From Anaerofustis stercorihominis (GTDB lineage: Bacteria; Bacillota; Clostridia; Eubacteriales; Anaerofustaceae): a stretch of 64,000 bases of DNA. Where the stretch lies: assembly GCF_024623185.1 (NCBI RefSeq), contig NZ_JANJZK010000005.1, positions 62,001 through 126,000 of the forward strand. Reading direction: 5' to 3'. Position 1 is the stretch's first letter. Each line of letters begins with the position of its first letter. Below are positions 51,603 to 59,507 of this stretch, one piece after another. Position numbers and translations under genes: made by a program. The notes under the pieces are model-generated. The model saw only the letters and a program-made list of their open reading frames with translations. It was not told the DNA's origin and searched no databases.

Positions 51603-52625
51603 TTATTTAAAAACAAAGTATTTCTGTCCGTTGTATGTTACTACGTATAAACACATATCGACTACAGCTTTTGCAATATAGACGTTTATACCTATATAAT
51701 TATGTACCACATTTGTGAAAAAGTAACTTAAAAATGCGACTATGACAACTAGTATATAATATTTAAACATGGTTTTGCCTATATGACTATCATTTTTAAA
51801 TACGTATTTTCTGTTTAAAGTGTAATTAAACAGTGATGAGATAAGCCTTGCGGTATAAGTTGCAACTAATAAGGGCAGTCCGAAAAAAGTAAATAAGCAG
51901 AAGCTTAAATAATCTACGAGTGCTGAAGATGTCGAAGAAATAATATATTTAATTATCCTCTTATATACTCTGAGTGAATCTCTTAAGGTATCATAATGAG
52001 AAGATTCGTTGTCATCTATGTAAACTACGGCTATAGGTTCTTGTATCACTTCTATATTTCTTTCCTTGAGTTCCAGAAGCATATTCATTTCAAATTCATA
52101 TCTCTCCCCTTCAATATCAATGATCTCTTTTATCATATCAAGAGAAAAGCCTCTAAGTCCGGTCTGTGTATCTACTATTTCATCTCCGTCATTTATTACC
52201 TTAAATACTTTTCTGGTTATTGTATTTCCGAGCATGCTTCTCATCGGAGTAGTCTCATCGAAATTTCTAACTCCTAATATCATTTTATCAGGGTTTTCAT
52301 CCAGAACCCTTTCGATATTCATTATATCTTTTGGAAGATGCTGACCGTCTGCGTCTGCGGTTACGGCACTGTAGTTATGTTCTATACAGTATCTAAACCC
52401 TGTCTTTAAAGCTCTTCCTTTGCCTTTATTTATATCATGCTCCAAAACAACACATCCGAGTTTTTTTGCTTCATCAAATATATCATCAAAGCCACTTCCG
52501 CTTCCGTCGTTGACTATTAGTATTTTTTCATCATTTTTTATTAATTCCTTTATAACCTTGATGAGTTTTTCATCCGGCATATATGCGGGAATTAAAACTA
52601 TGGGATTGATATTTTTATACTTCAT
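51603..52625 (-). CDS. GT2 glycosyltransferase fused to a GtrA membrane domain
   Basis: A 340-residue fusion. Residues 1 to about 220 are a family 2 glycosyltransferase with NDGSGSGFDD near 38 and the DADGQH motif near 91, as in dolichol-phosphate-mannose-type synthases. Residues about 228-340 form a GtrA-like domain with four membrane segments. Together they probably attach a sugar to undecaprenyl phosphate and help flip it for cell-surface decoration. No sugar-acceptor or polymer genes are nearby. The gene is divergent from the EamA transporter. Confidence 0.88.
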   Translation of the reverse strand: MKYKNINPIVLIPAYMPDEKLIKVIKELIKNDEKILIVNDGSGSGFDDIFDEAKKLGCVVLEHDINKGKGRALKTGFRYCIEHNYSAVTADADGQHLPKDIMNIERVLDENPDKMILGVRNFDETTPMRSMLGNTITRKVFKVINDGDEIVDTQTGLRGFSLDMIKEIIDIEGERYEFEMNMLLELKERNIEVIQEPIAVVYIDDNESSHYDTLRDSLRVYKRIIKYIISSTSSALVDYLSFCLFTFFGLPLLVATYTARLISSLFNYTLNRKYVFKNDSHIGKTMFKYYILVVIVAFLSYFFTNVVHNYIGINVYIAKAVVDMCLYVVTYNGQKYFVFK

Positions 52626-52762
52626 CCATATTCCACCTTTTTTTCACATGTTTCCACATTATATATTAACAAAAAAACTATAAAAAGAAAATGAAAAAAT
52701 AATTATATTTTTCTAAACAATTTTGTTATAATAAAAAAGTATTGTTATTTTAGGAGATTTAT

Positions 52763-53623
52763 ATGGAAAAAAGCAGAAAAAACGGAGCGATATATATAGT
52801 AATAGCGGCATTTTTATGGAGCCTCAACGGCGTGCTGATAAAATATATCCCTTGGCAGCCTATGGCAATAAGCGGGGTAAGAGCATTTTTATCCACTATA
52901 ACTCTCGTTTTGATAAAAGGTGCCTTTGATTTTAAATTCAACAAACATGTGATTTTTGCAAGTCTTTCATATGTGTCCATGGGGATATTATTCGTATATG
53001 CAACTAAGCTTACAACAGCGGCAAACGCAATAATACTCCAGTACACAGCCCCTATCTTCGTAATAATACTAAGTATATTCTTCTTCAAAAAATTTCCGAC
53101 CAAGAAACAGCTTATAACAGTTGCTATAGCATTCATAGGCGTTATTTTATTCTTTATAGATAAAGTAGGTTCCGGAGCAATGCTTGGTAATATACTTGCG
53201 ATACTTGCAGGGCTTGGGTATTCCGGAATGTTTATATTTAACTCATACGACGATTCGAGCGCGCTGGATGCAAGCATAATAGGAAACGCTTTGATATTCT
53301 TGATTTCCGTTCCTGTACTGCTTCAAGGTAATGAACCTGCTCTTGATATGGCAGGAGTATTTGGGATAATAATACTTGGTATATTTCAAATGGGCATATC
53401 TTATGCATTCTTCTCTAAGGGTATCGAAACTACTCCAAGCGTTGATGCTTCACTTATTTCAATGCTCGAAGCTATTTTAAATCCTATTTGGGTAGCTCTT
53501 GTTATCGGCGAGATACCAAGCTTTGTTTCCCTAATCGGAGGAGGGCTTGTACTAATCGCAGTGATATTTAATATAATAAGTTCAAAAAATGAGAAAGTCA
53601 CCCTTGAAAATAATGAAAGTTAA
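52763..53623 (+). CDS. EamA/DMT-family transporter
   Basis: A 286-residue integral membrane protein with about ten transmembrane helices in two EamA repeats (about 8-140 and 150-275). Signatures are AAFLWSLNGVLIKYI near the start and SMLEAILNPIWVALVIGEIPS near residue 232. Drug/metabolite transporters of this kind export amino acids or other small metabolites; the substrate is unknown. AGGAG precedes the start. It lies just before tRNA-Leu on the same strand. Confidence 0.9.
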   Translation: MEKSRKNGAIYIVIAAFLWSLNGVLIKYIPWQPMAISGVRAFLSTITLVLIKGAFDFKFNKHVIFASLSYVSMGILFVYATKLTTAANAIILQYTAPIFVIILSIFFFKKFPTKKQLITVAIAFIGVILFFIDKVGSGAMLGNILAILAGLGYSGMFIFNSYDDSSALDASIIGNALIFLISVPVLLQGNEPALDMAGVFGIIILGIFQMGISYAFFSKGIETTPSVDASLISMLEAILNPIWVALVIGEIPSFVSLIGGGLVLIAVIFNIISSKNEKVTLENNES

Positions 53624-53647
53624 TGATATAATCATTTAGTACTTTAA

Positions 53648-53732
53648 GCCGATGTGGCGAAATTGGCAGACGCACATGACTCAAAATCATGCGGAGAAAT
53701 CCATGCCGGTTCGAATCCGGCCATCGGCACCA
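53648..53732 (+). tRNA. tRNA-Leu (anticodon CAA)
   Basis: An 85-base class II tRNA. The acceptor arms GCCGATG (53648-53654) and CATCGGC (53722-53728) pair perfectly. The anticodon loop CTCAAAA gives CAA. There is a long variable arm, a TTCGAATCC T loop and an encoded CCA end. A terminator follows it. Confidence 0.97.
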
Positions 53733-53744
53733 TTTTAAAAACTT

Positions 53745-53785
53745 AGCTGTTTCAAAGGAAATTATCCTTTTGGAATGGCTTTTTT
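53745..53785 (+). terminator. Terminator of tRNA-Leu
   Basis: AGCTGTTTCAAAGGA pairs with TCCTTTTGGAATGGCT (53745-53780) over 15 bp with G-U pairs and one bulge, then a run of T. Confidence 0.75.
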
Positions 53786-53875
53786 GTTGCACTTATAAAA
53801 ATAAAACTACCAACACTTTCTTTTTAGACTTTTATTAATTTAGATATTTTCAACGATTAAATAAATTTTATTGTT

Positions 53876-54195
53876 TTATTTAATCATTGATTTTTCCAGT
53901 TCACTTATCCCTTTTATTGCATCTGTTAAATTATCTAATTTACCATGATTTATTATAACATCTTTTAAAATATCACCGGCAAGATTTTGTTCATCTTCTT
54001 TTATTTTTAACTCTAATTTTTTTAATGCTTATATTTTTTGAATATAGTGATTTTTAACTAGCTTTAATACTTGTCCATATTTAACTTTTAAAGCCTCAAT
54101 TTGATTTTCAGAGTTTTTAATCGATTGTCTTATCCTAAATACGCAGTACCGATTGATACGACATATGGTAATAAATCTAAAACATTGATATTCAT
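53876..54195 (-). pseudogene. Decayed small gene, possibly phage- or plasmid-type
   Basis: Minus-strand translation starts MNINVLDLLPYVVSIGTAYLG (ATG at 54195) and hits TAA. One frame over it continues RQSIKNSENQIEALKVKYGQVLKLVKNHYIQKI, meets a TAA, and goes on in that frame as ALKKLELKIKEDEQNLAGDILKDVII to ISELEKSMIK and a final stop at 53876. One frameshift and one nonsense codon therefore break a short protein with a hydrophobic start and a coiled-coil-like remainder. No clear ribosome binding site remains. It sits behind tRNA-Leu, a common integration spot, so it may be the last trace of an inserted element. Confidence 0.6.
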
Positions 54196-54263
54196 AATAA
54201 ACAGCTTTATAATAAGACTTAAATTATATTTATATAAAATTTTTAAGTTACTTAATGCGCCTA

Positions 54264-54287
54264 AAAAAGCACCTAATGGTGCTTTTT
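54264..54287 (-). terminator. Terminator of the AraC/GyrI operon
   Basis: The stem AAAAAGCACC/GGTGCTTTTT (54264-54273 and 54278-54287) is followed by T residues on the minus strand. Confidence 0.85.
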
Positions 54288-54298
54288 ATAAACAAAAC

Positions 54299-54769
54299 CT
54301 ACTTCTTAAATCTGCTTTTTTCATAGTTGTAAGGAATGCTTGTCCCGACAACTACATCTTCAATTTTTTCTATAATGAGCCAGTCATCCATATTTCCCTG
54401 ATGATCGAACTCCAAAGTTTCTATTTCTTCCAAGTTTTCAAATTCTACGAGACAAAGAAATTTCTTGTGCCATCTTATTTTCTGTTTATCCGATAAGTTT
54501 AACTTCGGTTGATTTTCTTCAAGAACTCTTGTGATTTCTTCGTCATCAAGCTTTTGGTAATTCTTTACTTCTTTGACTGTAGCCTTTGCACAAATATCCT
54601 TTGTACCTTTTTGCATGAAATAAAGAGTCTCCCCTTCAAATACCCTGCTGTGAGGTATCTTTCTTCCTGCGGCACCTCTCACTACCATCGTCTTATTTCC
54701 GTTTAAAATCTTGTCTAAAACTTTTTCTCCTTTTTTGCCTGCATTGTCGCAGTAAACCAAATGTACCAT
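54299..54769 (-). CDS. Uncharacterised protein, possibly PUA/ASCH-like
   Basis: A 156-residue soluble protein. VRGAAGRKIPHSRVFEGETLYFMQKGTKDICAKATVKEV near residue 29 has the pattern of a PUA-type barrel, such as ASCH or EVE domains that bind modified nucleic acids; this is my reading of the pattern, not a firm match. It ends in a basic tail (YEKSRFKK). It starts three bases after the AraC-family gene and is surely co-transcribed with it. Confidence 0.55.
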   Translation of the reverse strand: MVHLVYCDNAGKKGEKVLDKILNGNKTMVVRGAAGRKIPHSRVFEGETLYFMQKGTKDICAKATVKEVKNYQKLDDEEITRVLEENQPKLNLSDKQKIRWHKKFLCLVEFENLEEIETLEFDHQGNMDDWLIIEKIEDVVVGTSIPYNYEKSRFKK

Positions 54770-54772
54770 CTT

Positions 54773-55633
54773 CTATTCCTCCTCTATGATCGGTATCCAT
54801 ATCTGACTTAAATAATCTTCATCGAAAACATTCCCGTGGCTGTACCATTCAAACTCAGGACAATCGGCATGTTTAAAGGGATAATCTAAAATCCATTCTT
54901 CATTCAAGTATTTCCAGCCTTCCTGAATTGACTTCGGTGAAGCACCCCTTAAGTCAAATACAGCCCACGAAGCTTCCGGTACGATAAGTTCTCTGAATCC
55001 CTCGGGAAGTTCCCTATCTGAAATAACCATTATCGAATATTCCATTTCATTTTTTTCTTTGTCGTATCCCCCCATAACACCAAACATTCCCCTATTATCG
55101 GCTGTATCCGATAAAACAAGTTTATGAAATGTCCCATCCTTTTGAGAATTACTCCAAATCTCAGGGATTTTTTTATTTACATTTTCGTCGCAAGAGACTT
55201 TAATGCTTTTTCCAATCAGCCTAAGCGATTTTGTATGCTCAATTTTCCATGAATATTTTTGTTTAACCGATATCCTCATTTTGGGATATACCTTTAATTT
55301 GATACCATTTTTTCTAGCCTCACTGGGAGATACTCCGTGAAACTGCTGAAATGCCTTTGTAAATGAAGTCGGAGAATCATATCCGTACTTATAACTTAAA
55401 TCAACGACTTTTATATCGCTGCTCTTAAGGTCGTAACCTGCAAGGGTAAGTTTTCTTAACCGAACGTACTCCGAAAAACTTATATCATTCATATATGAAA
55501 ATACTTTTTGAAAGAAACCATATGAACAACCCGCTATTCTTTCTATCTCGTCTCTGTCAATCCCCTCTTCTTTTCTTTGAAGATGCTCTTCCACATAATC
55601 GATTATGATCTGCAATTTTTCATTCCACTGCAT
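54773..55633 (-). CDS. AraC-family regulator with GyrI-like effector-binding domain
   Basis: A 286-residue protein. The N-terminal AraC double helix-turn-helix (about 5-105) includes EYVRLRKLTLAGYDLKSSDIKVVDLSYKYGYDSPTSFTKAFQQFHGVSPSEARKNG in two parts. A GyrI-like effector domain (about 120-286) follows. Such proteins respond to small hydrophobic or cationic compounds and often control drug or stress genes. It leads a two-gene operon with the uncharacterised 54299 gene, which may be its target or partner. Confidence 0.88.
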   Translation of the reverse strand: MQWNEKLQIIIDYVEEHLQRKEEGIDRDEIERIAGCSYGFFQKVFSYMNDISFSEYVRLRKLTLAGYDLKSSDIKVVDLSYKYGYDSPTSFTKAFQQFHGVSPSEARKNGIKLKVYPKMRISVKQKYSWKIEHTKSLRLIGKSIKVSCDENVNKKIPEIWSNSQKDGTFHKLVLSDTADNRGMFGVMGGYDKEKNEMEYSIMVISDRELPEGFRELIVPEASWAVFDLRGASPKSIQEGWKYLNEEWILDYPFKHADCPEFEWYSHGNVFDEDYLSQIWIPIIEEE

Positions 55634-56019
55634 ACTTTGCTCCTTAAATATTTTGACTGATTTATTTTATCATTTATTAATATTTATTTCAGCTTTTTTT
55701 ACGTACTGTTAGGATAGCATATTTATAAATATATTTCATAATCCAATTAATGGGATTTTGCTTATAACATAGTTACAATTTATAAAATTTAAACATTTCC
55801 AAATTATTAATAAAACCGTCCTATATTCTATTTAAGTTCATTGAATAGAACACAATAATAATAAAATATAAGATAACCTATTCATATATTATAAATTATC
55901 CTGAAGGACATGATTATAAGGTGAAGATATTTTTAAAGCAAACACATAAAATTTCCTTAACAGATAATCCATATTTCCTACACTCTGTTATCTCACTAAA
56001 TTCAAGATATATAAAACAC

Positions 56020-56085
56020 CTCGCCCCCGCATAGCGGGTGGTTACTATTTTGCACGCTTTACGCGCCCGACCGGGGCACGACCCA
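56020..56085. repeat. GC-rich intergenic island with hairpin
   Basis: A short GC-rich block with the dyad CCCGC-ATA-GCGGG (56026-56038) and the stretch CTTTACGCGCCCGACCGGGG stands out from the AT-rich flanks. CTTTACGCG also occurs in the block after dnaE (near 38110). It is probably a copy of a dispersed repeat or its remnant. Confidence 0.5.
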
Positions 56086-56091
56086 TAATAA

Positions 56092-56116
56092 TAAGCATCG
56101 GTTTTTCCGATGCTTA
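56092..56116 (-). terminator. Probable terminator of the CMD-family gene
   Basis: A perfect 10-bp stem TAAGCATCGG/CCGATGCTTA (56092-56101 and 56107-56116) lies 56 bases past the stop codon; the T tract is weak. Confidence 0.6.
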
Positions 56117-56172
56117 TAAAATTTACTTAACTAAATTTTTTATGTAAATAACATAATAACAATAGCTATATT

Positions 56173-56547
56173 TTACTTTATTTCTTCAAATATCTCTCGT
56201 GCTATACTTACAGCGTTCAGTACTCTTGGAAAGCCTGCATAAGGTATACACTGAAAAAATGCTTCGATTATTTTTTCTTTAGAGATACCTACATTCAAAG
56301 CGGCGTTGATATGCACTTTAAGCTGAGGTTCCAAGCCTCCCATAGATAAAAGAGAAGTAATGGTTATAAGTTCTCTTTCTTTTAAATCAAGTCCGCCTCT
56401 CATATAAATATCACCGAAAGCAAATTCAACTATATACCTGCCTAAATCCGGAGCTATATCCTTTAGGGAATCAATTACTTCCTCTCCCCCTTTCCCGTCT
56501 ATTTTATCAAGCATTTCTTTTCCCTTTTGAAATCTTAAATCATACAT
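56173..56547 (-). CDS. Carboxymuconolactone decarboxylase family protein
   Basis: A 124-residue helical protein of the CMD/AhpD fold (ERELITITSLLSMGGLEPQLKVHINAALNVGISKEKIIEAFFQCIPYAGFPRVLNA in parts). The AhpD-type CxxC is absent; only C109 in QCIPYAG is present, so thiol peroxidase cycling as in AhpD is not supported. It is divergent from a MerR regulator and a glutaredoxin-like gene, with a 20-bp palindrome between them, so it is probably a MerR target. The role is unknown. Confidence 0.82.
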   Translation of the reverse strand: MYDLRFQKGKEMLDKIDGKGGEEVIDSLKDIAPDLGRYIVEFAFGDIYMRGGLDLKERELITITSLLSMGGLEPQLKVHINAALNVGISKEKIIEAFFQCIPYAGFPRVLNAVSIAREIFEEIK

Positions 56548-56585
56548 TTGAATTATCCTCCTTTTTCTTTTATAATAAGCCTAAT

Positions 56586-56605
56586 ACTTAAACCATGGTT
56601 TAAGT
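56586..56605. promoter_or_regulatory. MerR-type operator palindrome
   Basis: ACTTAAACCA/TGGTTTAAGT forms a perfect 20-bp palindrome between the divergent CMD and merR genes. Size, symmetry and place fit a MerR-family operator; the minus strand reads TTGACT immediately before it as a possible -35. Confidence 0.68.
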
Positions 56606-56634
56606 CAAGTAAAATATCAAGGAAAGTTCAAATC

Positions 56635-57003
56635 ATGAAAATTTCGCAAATATCAAAGAAAACAAATATCCCCCCTTCAACCATAAGGTACTATGAGAAT
56701 AAAGGACTAATAAAAATAAATAGAGACGAAAATAATATAAGAATATTCGATGAAAGCGATGTAGAGTGGATAAGGTTCATAGAAAGACTCAAGAATACGG
56801 GAATGCCGCTGAAAGATATAAGAGAGTATTCAAAACTTAGATATATGGGAGACTGCACGATAAAAGAAAGAATGGATATTCTTAAAAAACATAGAACTCA
56901 CGTATTGAATGAAAAGAAAAAATGGGAAGAATATCTAAATAATCTCGATAATAAGATTGAGATATACAAAGATAAATTAAATAAAAATGGAGGAAAGAAA
57001 TGA
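56635..57003 (+). CDS. MerR-family transcriptional regulator
   Basis: A 122-residue regulator. The N-terminal winged helix (ISKKTNIPPSTIRYYENKGLI) and HTH wing are typical, followed by a dimerisation coiled coil (about 80-118). Only one Cys (GDCTIKERMDIL) follows the DNA-binding domain, so it resembles the AdhR/NmlR-like aldehyde or electrophile sensors more than metal-sensing MerR. The start at 56635 avoids a 29-codon extension across the operator. Its stop overlaps the next start as ATGA. Confidence 0.88.
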   Translation: MKISQISKKTNIPPSTIRYYENKGLIKINRDENNIRIFDESDVEWIRFIERLKNTGMPLKDIREYSKLRYMGDCTIKERMDILKKHRTHVLNEKKKWEEYLNNLDNKIEIYKDKLNKNGGKK

Positions 57004-57266
57004 AACTGACTATTTATGGAATGCACAAGTGCATAAACTGCAGAGAAACGATTGAATTATTTGAAAGTAAAGAAATCCATTATGACTTTATTGAAATAAC
57101 AGATTCGACAACTACTATGAAAGAATTTTTAAAGTACAGGGATAATGAAGATTTATTCGAAGAAATAAAGAGAGAAAATAAAATCGGGATACCATTTTTC
57201 ATTTTTGAAGACGGTTTTAAAACTCTCGATATAAATAAAGCCATAAATCATTTAGAAAACAATTAA
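57000..57266 (+). CDS. Glutaredoxin-like protein
   Basis: An 88-residue thioredoxin-fold protein with the redox pair C11-I-N-C14 (MHKCINC) and the cis-proline region GIPFFIFEDG near residue 62. It is a small cytosolic disulfide reductase of the glutaredoxin/NrdH type. It overlaps merR by four bases, so both are translated together. The context suggests defence against thiol-reactive compounds. Confidence 0.87.
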   Translation: MKLTIYGMHKCINCRETIELFESKEIHYDFIEITDSTTTMKEFLKYRDNEDLFEEIKRENKIGIPFFIFEDGFKTLDINKAINHLENN

Positions 57267-57344
57267 GAATTATTCTTATTAAATAATGGATTTAAATCCC
57301 GATATATGATAAAATTAAAACATTATTTATTAATGGAGAGATCA

Positions 57345-58211
57345 ATGTTTAATATAAATGAAATAGACGAGGATTTAAAAAAGTACGCAGATAATTTAAA
57401 AATATTCGATTTTTACAGATTGATAGATATAAATAAATTTAAAGTTTATGACTATCATGATAAAGAACTTATTGATACCGAAACGAATTGTTACGATATA
57501 TGGAAGAAAGGGACTCCATGTAAAAACTGTTCATCACGAAATGCATGCAAGAATAACAGCGAAATCATAAAACTTGAATATTTAAACGGGAAAATATATC
57601 TTATAAATTCAGAGCCTATTACTATCAATGGTAAAGTAATGGTAATAGAATTTATAAAAGATATAACAAATAATCTTCTCGTAAGTGATAAAACCCAGAA
57701 TAACAATCTGGATATTTCGGATTTGATAGAACAGATGAATGAACTTGTTTTATACGACAGCTTGACCGGGCTTTTTAACAGACGATCGTTTGATCAGGAA
57801 ATAAACAGATACATTATTAAATATGATAAAGAAATCAAGAGTCTTTTTCTTGCAGTGTTTGATATAGATTGTTTAAAAGATATAAATGATACTTACGGAC
57901 ATGTTATCGGTGATAATGCCATTAAATACATATCTGATGCAATAAAGGAAGTATTAAGCAGTGAAAAAATTAAATCTTTTAGAATAGGCGGAGATGAATT
58001 TTATACTATATTTATTGATTTTAAGGATATAGAAGTAAATGACTATTTAGAAAAGTTAAACAACTATATTGAAAATATAGATACTGAGTTCAAATTGTCA
58101 GTTAGCGTAGGATACAGTGAGTATAATTCTGAAATGAGCATAAATAAACTCATCGAGATTGCAGATAAAAATATGTATAAAATGAAAAATATAAAAAAAT
58201 CTCTTAAATAA
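57345..58211 (+). CDS. Cytosolic GGDEF protein with a cysteine-bearing PAS-like sensor
   Basis: A 288-residue protein. The N-terminal region (about 10-115) is PAS-like and carries C49, C59, C62 and C68 in the pattern PCKNCSSRNAC. A GGDEF domain (about 130-285) has an intact motif at 215-219 but no RxxD I-site. It should make c-di-GMP without product inhibition at that site. The cysteine cluster could bind an iron-sulfur centre or sense redox state; this is inferred. GGAG six bases before the ATG at 57345 decides the start. It ends in a good terminator. Confidence 0.85.
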   Translation: MFNINEIDEDLKKYADNLKIFDFYRLIDINKFKVYDYHDKELIDTETNCYDIWKKGTPCKNCSSRNACKNNSEIIKLEYLNGKIYLINSEPITINGKVMVIEFIKDITNNLLVSDKTQNNNLDISDLIEQMNELVLYDSLTGLFNRRSFDQEINRYIIKYDKEIKSLFLAVFDIDCLKDINDTYGHVIGDNAIKYISDAIKEVLSSEKIKSFRIGGDEFYTIFIDFKDIEVNDYLEKLNNYIENIDTEFKLSVSVGYSEYNSEMSINKLIEIADKNMYKMKNIKKSLK

Positions 58212-58238
58212 AAAGGAACAGCTGACGCTGTCCTTTTT
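58211..58238 (+). terminator. Terminator of the cytosolic GGDEF gene
   Basis: The stem AAAAGGA.CAGC/GCTGTCCTTTT (58211-58222 and 58227-58237) has one bulged A and T residues. Confidence 0.82.
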
Positions 58239-58327
58239 TATTTGATATAATATAAAAATTTTAATATTACAAATGTTTATCTAACATAAAGATTTTACTA
58301 AAAAATACATAGCTTATTTATAATAAA

Positions 58328-58375
58328 AGGTCACTCCCCTGCGGCACTACGCCTGCCTCCGGCAGATTCCGCGCC
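58328..58375. repeat. GC-rich intergenic island with hairpin
   Basis: A block rich in G+C contains the dyad CTGCC-TCC-GGCAG (58353-58365). The flanks on both sides are strongly AT-rich and carry no gene. It may be a further copy or remnant of the dispersed GC-rich intergenic repeats seen after dnaE and near 56030, though the sequence is not the same. Confidence 0.5.
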
Positions 58376-58507
58376 GCCATACAGCTATTAAAATATAAAT
58401 CATCCATCTCAAAATTTATCATATACTTAAGTATTTTATAAAAGACATATTATATTATGTTCCACTATTCAAAAAACATCTTTAAATCTTAGTTTTTGAT
58501 TTAACTC

Positions 58508-59221
58508 TTACTCCAAATCATCTTTTCTTCTTTCAATTTCACTCATAAATCCGGCAGTAAGTATTCCCGAAGGAAGAGCGATTATGGCAATACCGAGACA
58601 GGAAGAAAGTATACTCACTATTTTCCCCGCTTCCGTAACCGGGTATATATCTCCGTAGCCTACGGTGGTAAGAGCTGTAGTTGCCCAGTAAAAAGCATCA
58701 AAGAAATTATCAAAATTCCCCGGTTCCACATTAAACATTATAAGAGCAGATATGAATGTATACACGACTGCAAATACTAAAATTGAAATAAGAGGTTCTT
58801 TTTCATTTTTTATAACAGTTGAGATAAATTCAAAATTCCTTGAATATCTAAGGCTCTTAAAGAGTCTAAAGGTTTTAAACACTCTAAATAATCTGAAAAG
58901 CTTAAAACTGTGACTTATTATGCTTATAGTCGGAAGTATTGAAATAAGGTCGATTATGGCAAAAGGAGTAAACGGATATAGTATAAAAGACATCTTACCC
59001 TCATGCAGTTTATAATCCGCAGTGGATATCCTAAAAATATAATCCACGATAAAGATTGCACAAGTCGTATAATCTATAAGATTAAATAATTGGTTATTAA
59101 ATTTGAAACATAGAGGGATTATGCTTATTACTATCACTATAAGCATAAAAATATCATAGAACCTGCTTAATGAATCCTCTTCTGCAGGCTTTTCCACCAT
59201 TTCATATATTCTCTCTCGCAT
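58508..59221 (-). CDS. Voltage-gated-type potassium channel
   Basis: A 237-residue six-segment channel subunit. S4 is marked by regularly spaced basic residues (KLFRLFRVFKTFRLFKSLRY, about 107-126). The pore selectivity filter is T185-T-V-G-Y-G-D191. The membrane topology is complete but there is no cytoplasmic RCK domain. It should conduct K+ across the plasma membrane as a tetramer. It is a single gene without an obvious operon partner. Confidence 0.92.
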   Translation of the reverse strand: MRERIYEMVEKPAEEDSLSRFYDIFMLIVIVISIIPLCFKFNNQLFNLIDYTTCAIFIVDYIFRISTADYKLHEGKMSFILYPFTPFAIIDLISILPTISIISHSFKLFRLFRVFKTFRLFKSLRYSRNFEFISTVIKNEKEPLISILVFAVVYTFISALIMFNVEPGNFDNFFDAFYWATTALTTVGYGDIYPVTEAGKIVSILSSCLGIAIIALPSGILTAGFMSEIERRKDDLE

Positions 59222-59507
59222 ACAAATCCCCTTTTAATCTAATAAATATCTCAGGTAAAAGTTATATTTCAATATTATTTTTTAATACTAATAATTAAAA
59301 TCCCTATCGTCTGGTTAAAACATTTTAAGATATAATCATAGATTTAAAATACATAATGAAACTATTATATAAACACAATATTTTAATATTATACCACAAA
59401 ACAAACAACATTATAAAAGCAAGTTTTTTATATTATTTGATTTTATATTTATAAATATAACTATAATACATATCCTATTATCAGGATTACAATCACGGAG
59501 GATAAAT

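Larger units (their letters stand above)
55634..56172. other. Intergenic region with a GC-rich island
   Basis: AT-rich DNA with no reading frame except for the GC-rich block at 56020-56085 and the hairpin at 56092-56116. The left part must hold the AraC-gene promoter. Confidence 0.5.

Noticed and set aside
52759-53277. Minus-strand frame of 172 codons opposite the EamA gene
   Set aside because: Mirror frame of membrane helices; the plus-strand gene has a clear family signature and ribosome binding site.
54101-54496. Plus-strand open frame of 131 codons
   Set aside because: It runs antisense through the decayed gene and the 54299 gene, has no ribosome binding site and low-complexity Phe/Tyr-rich sequence.
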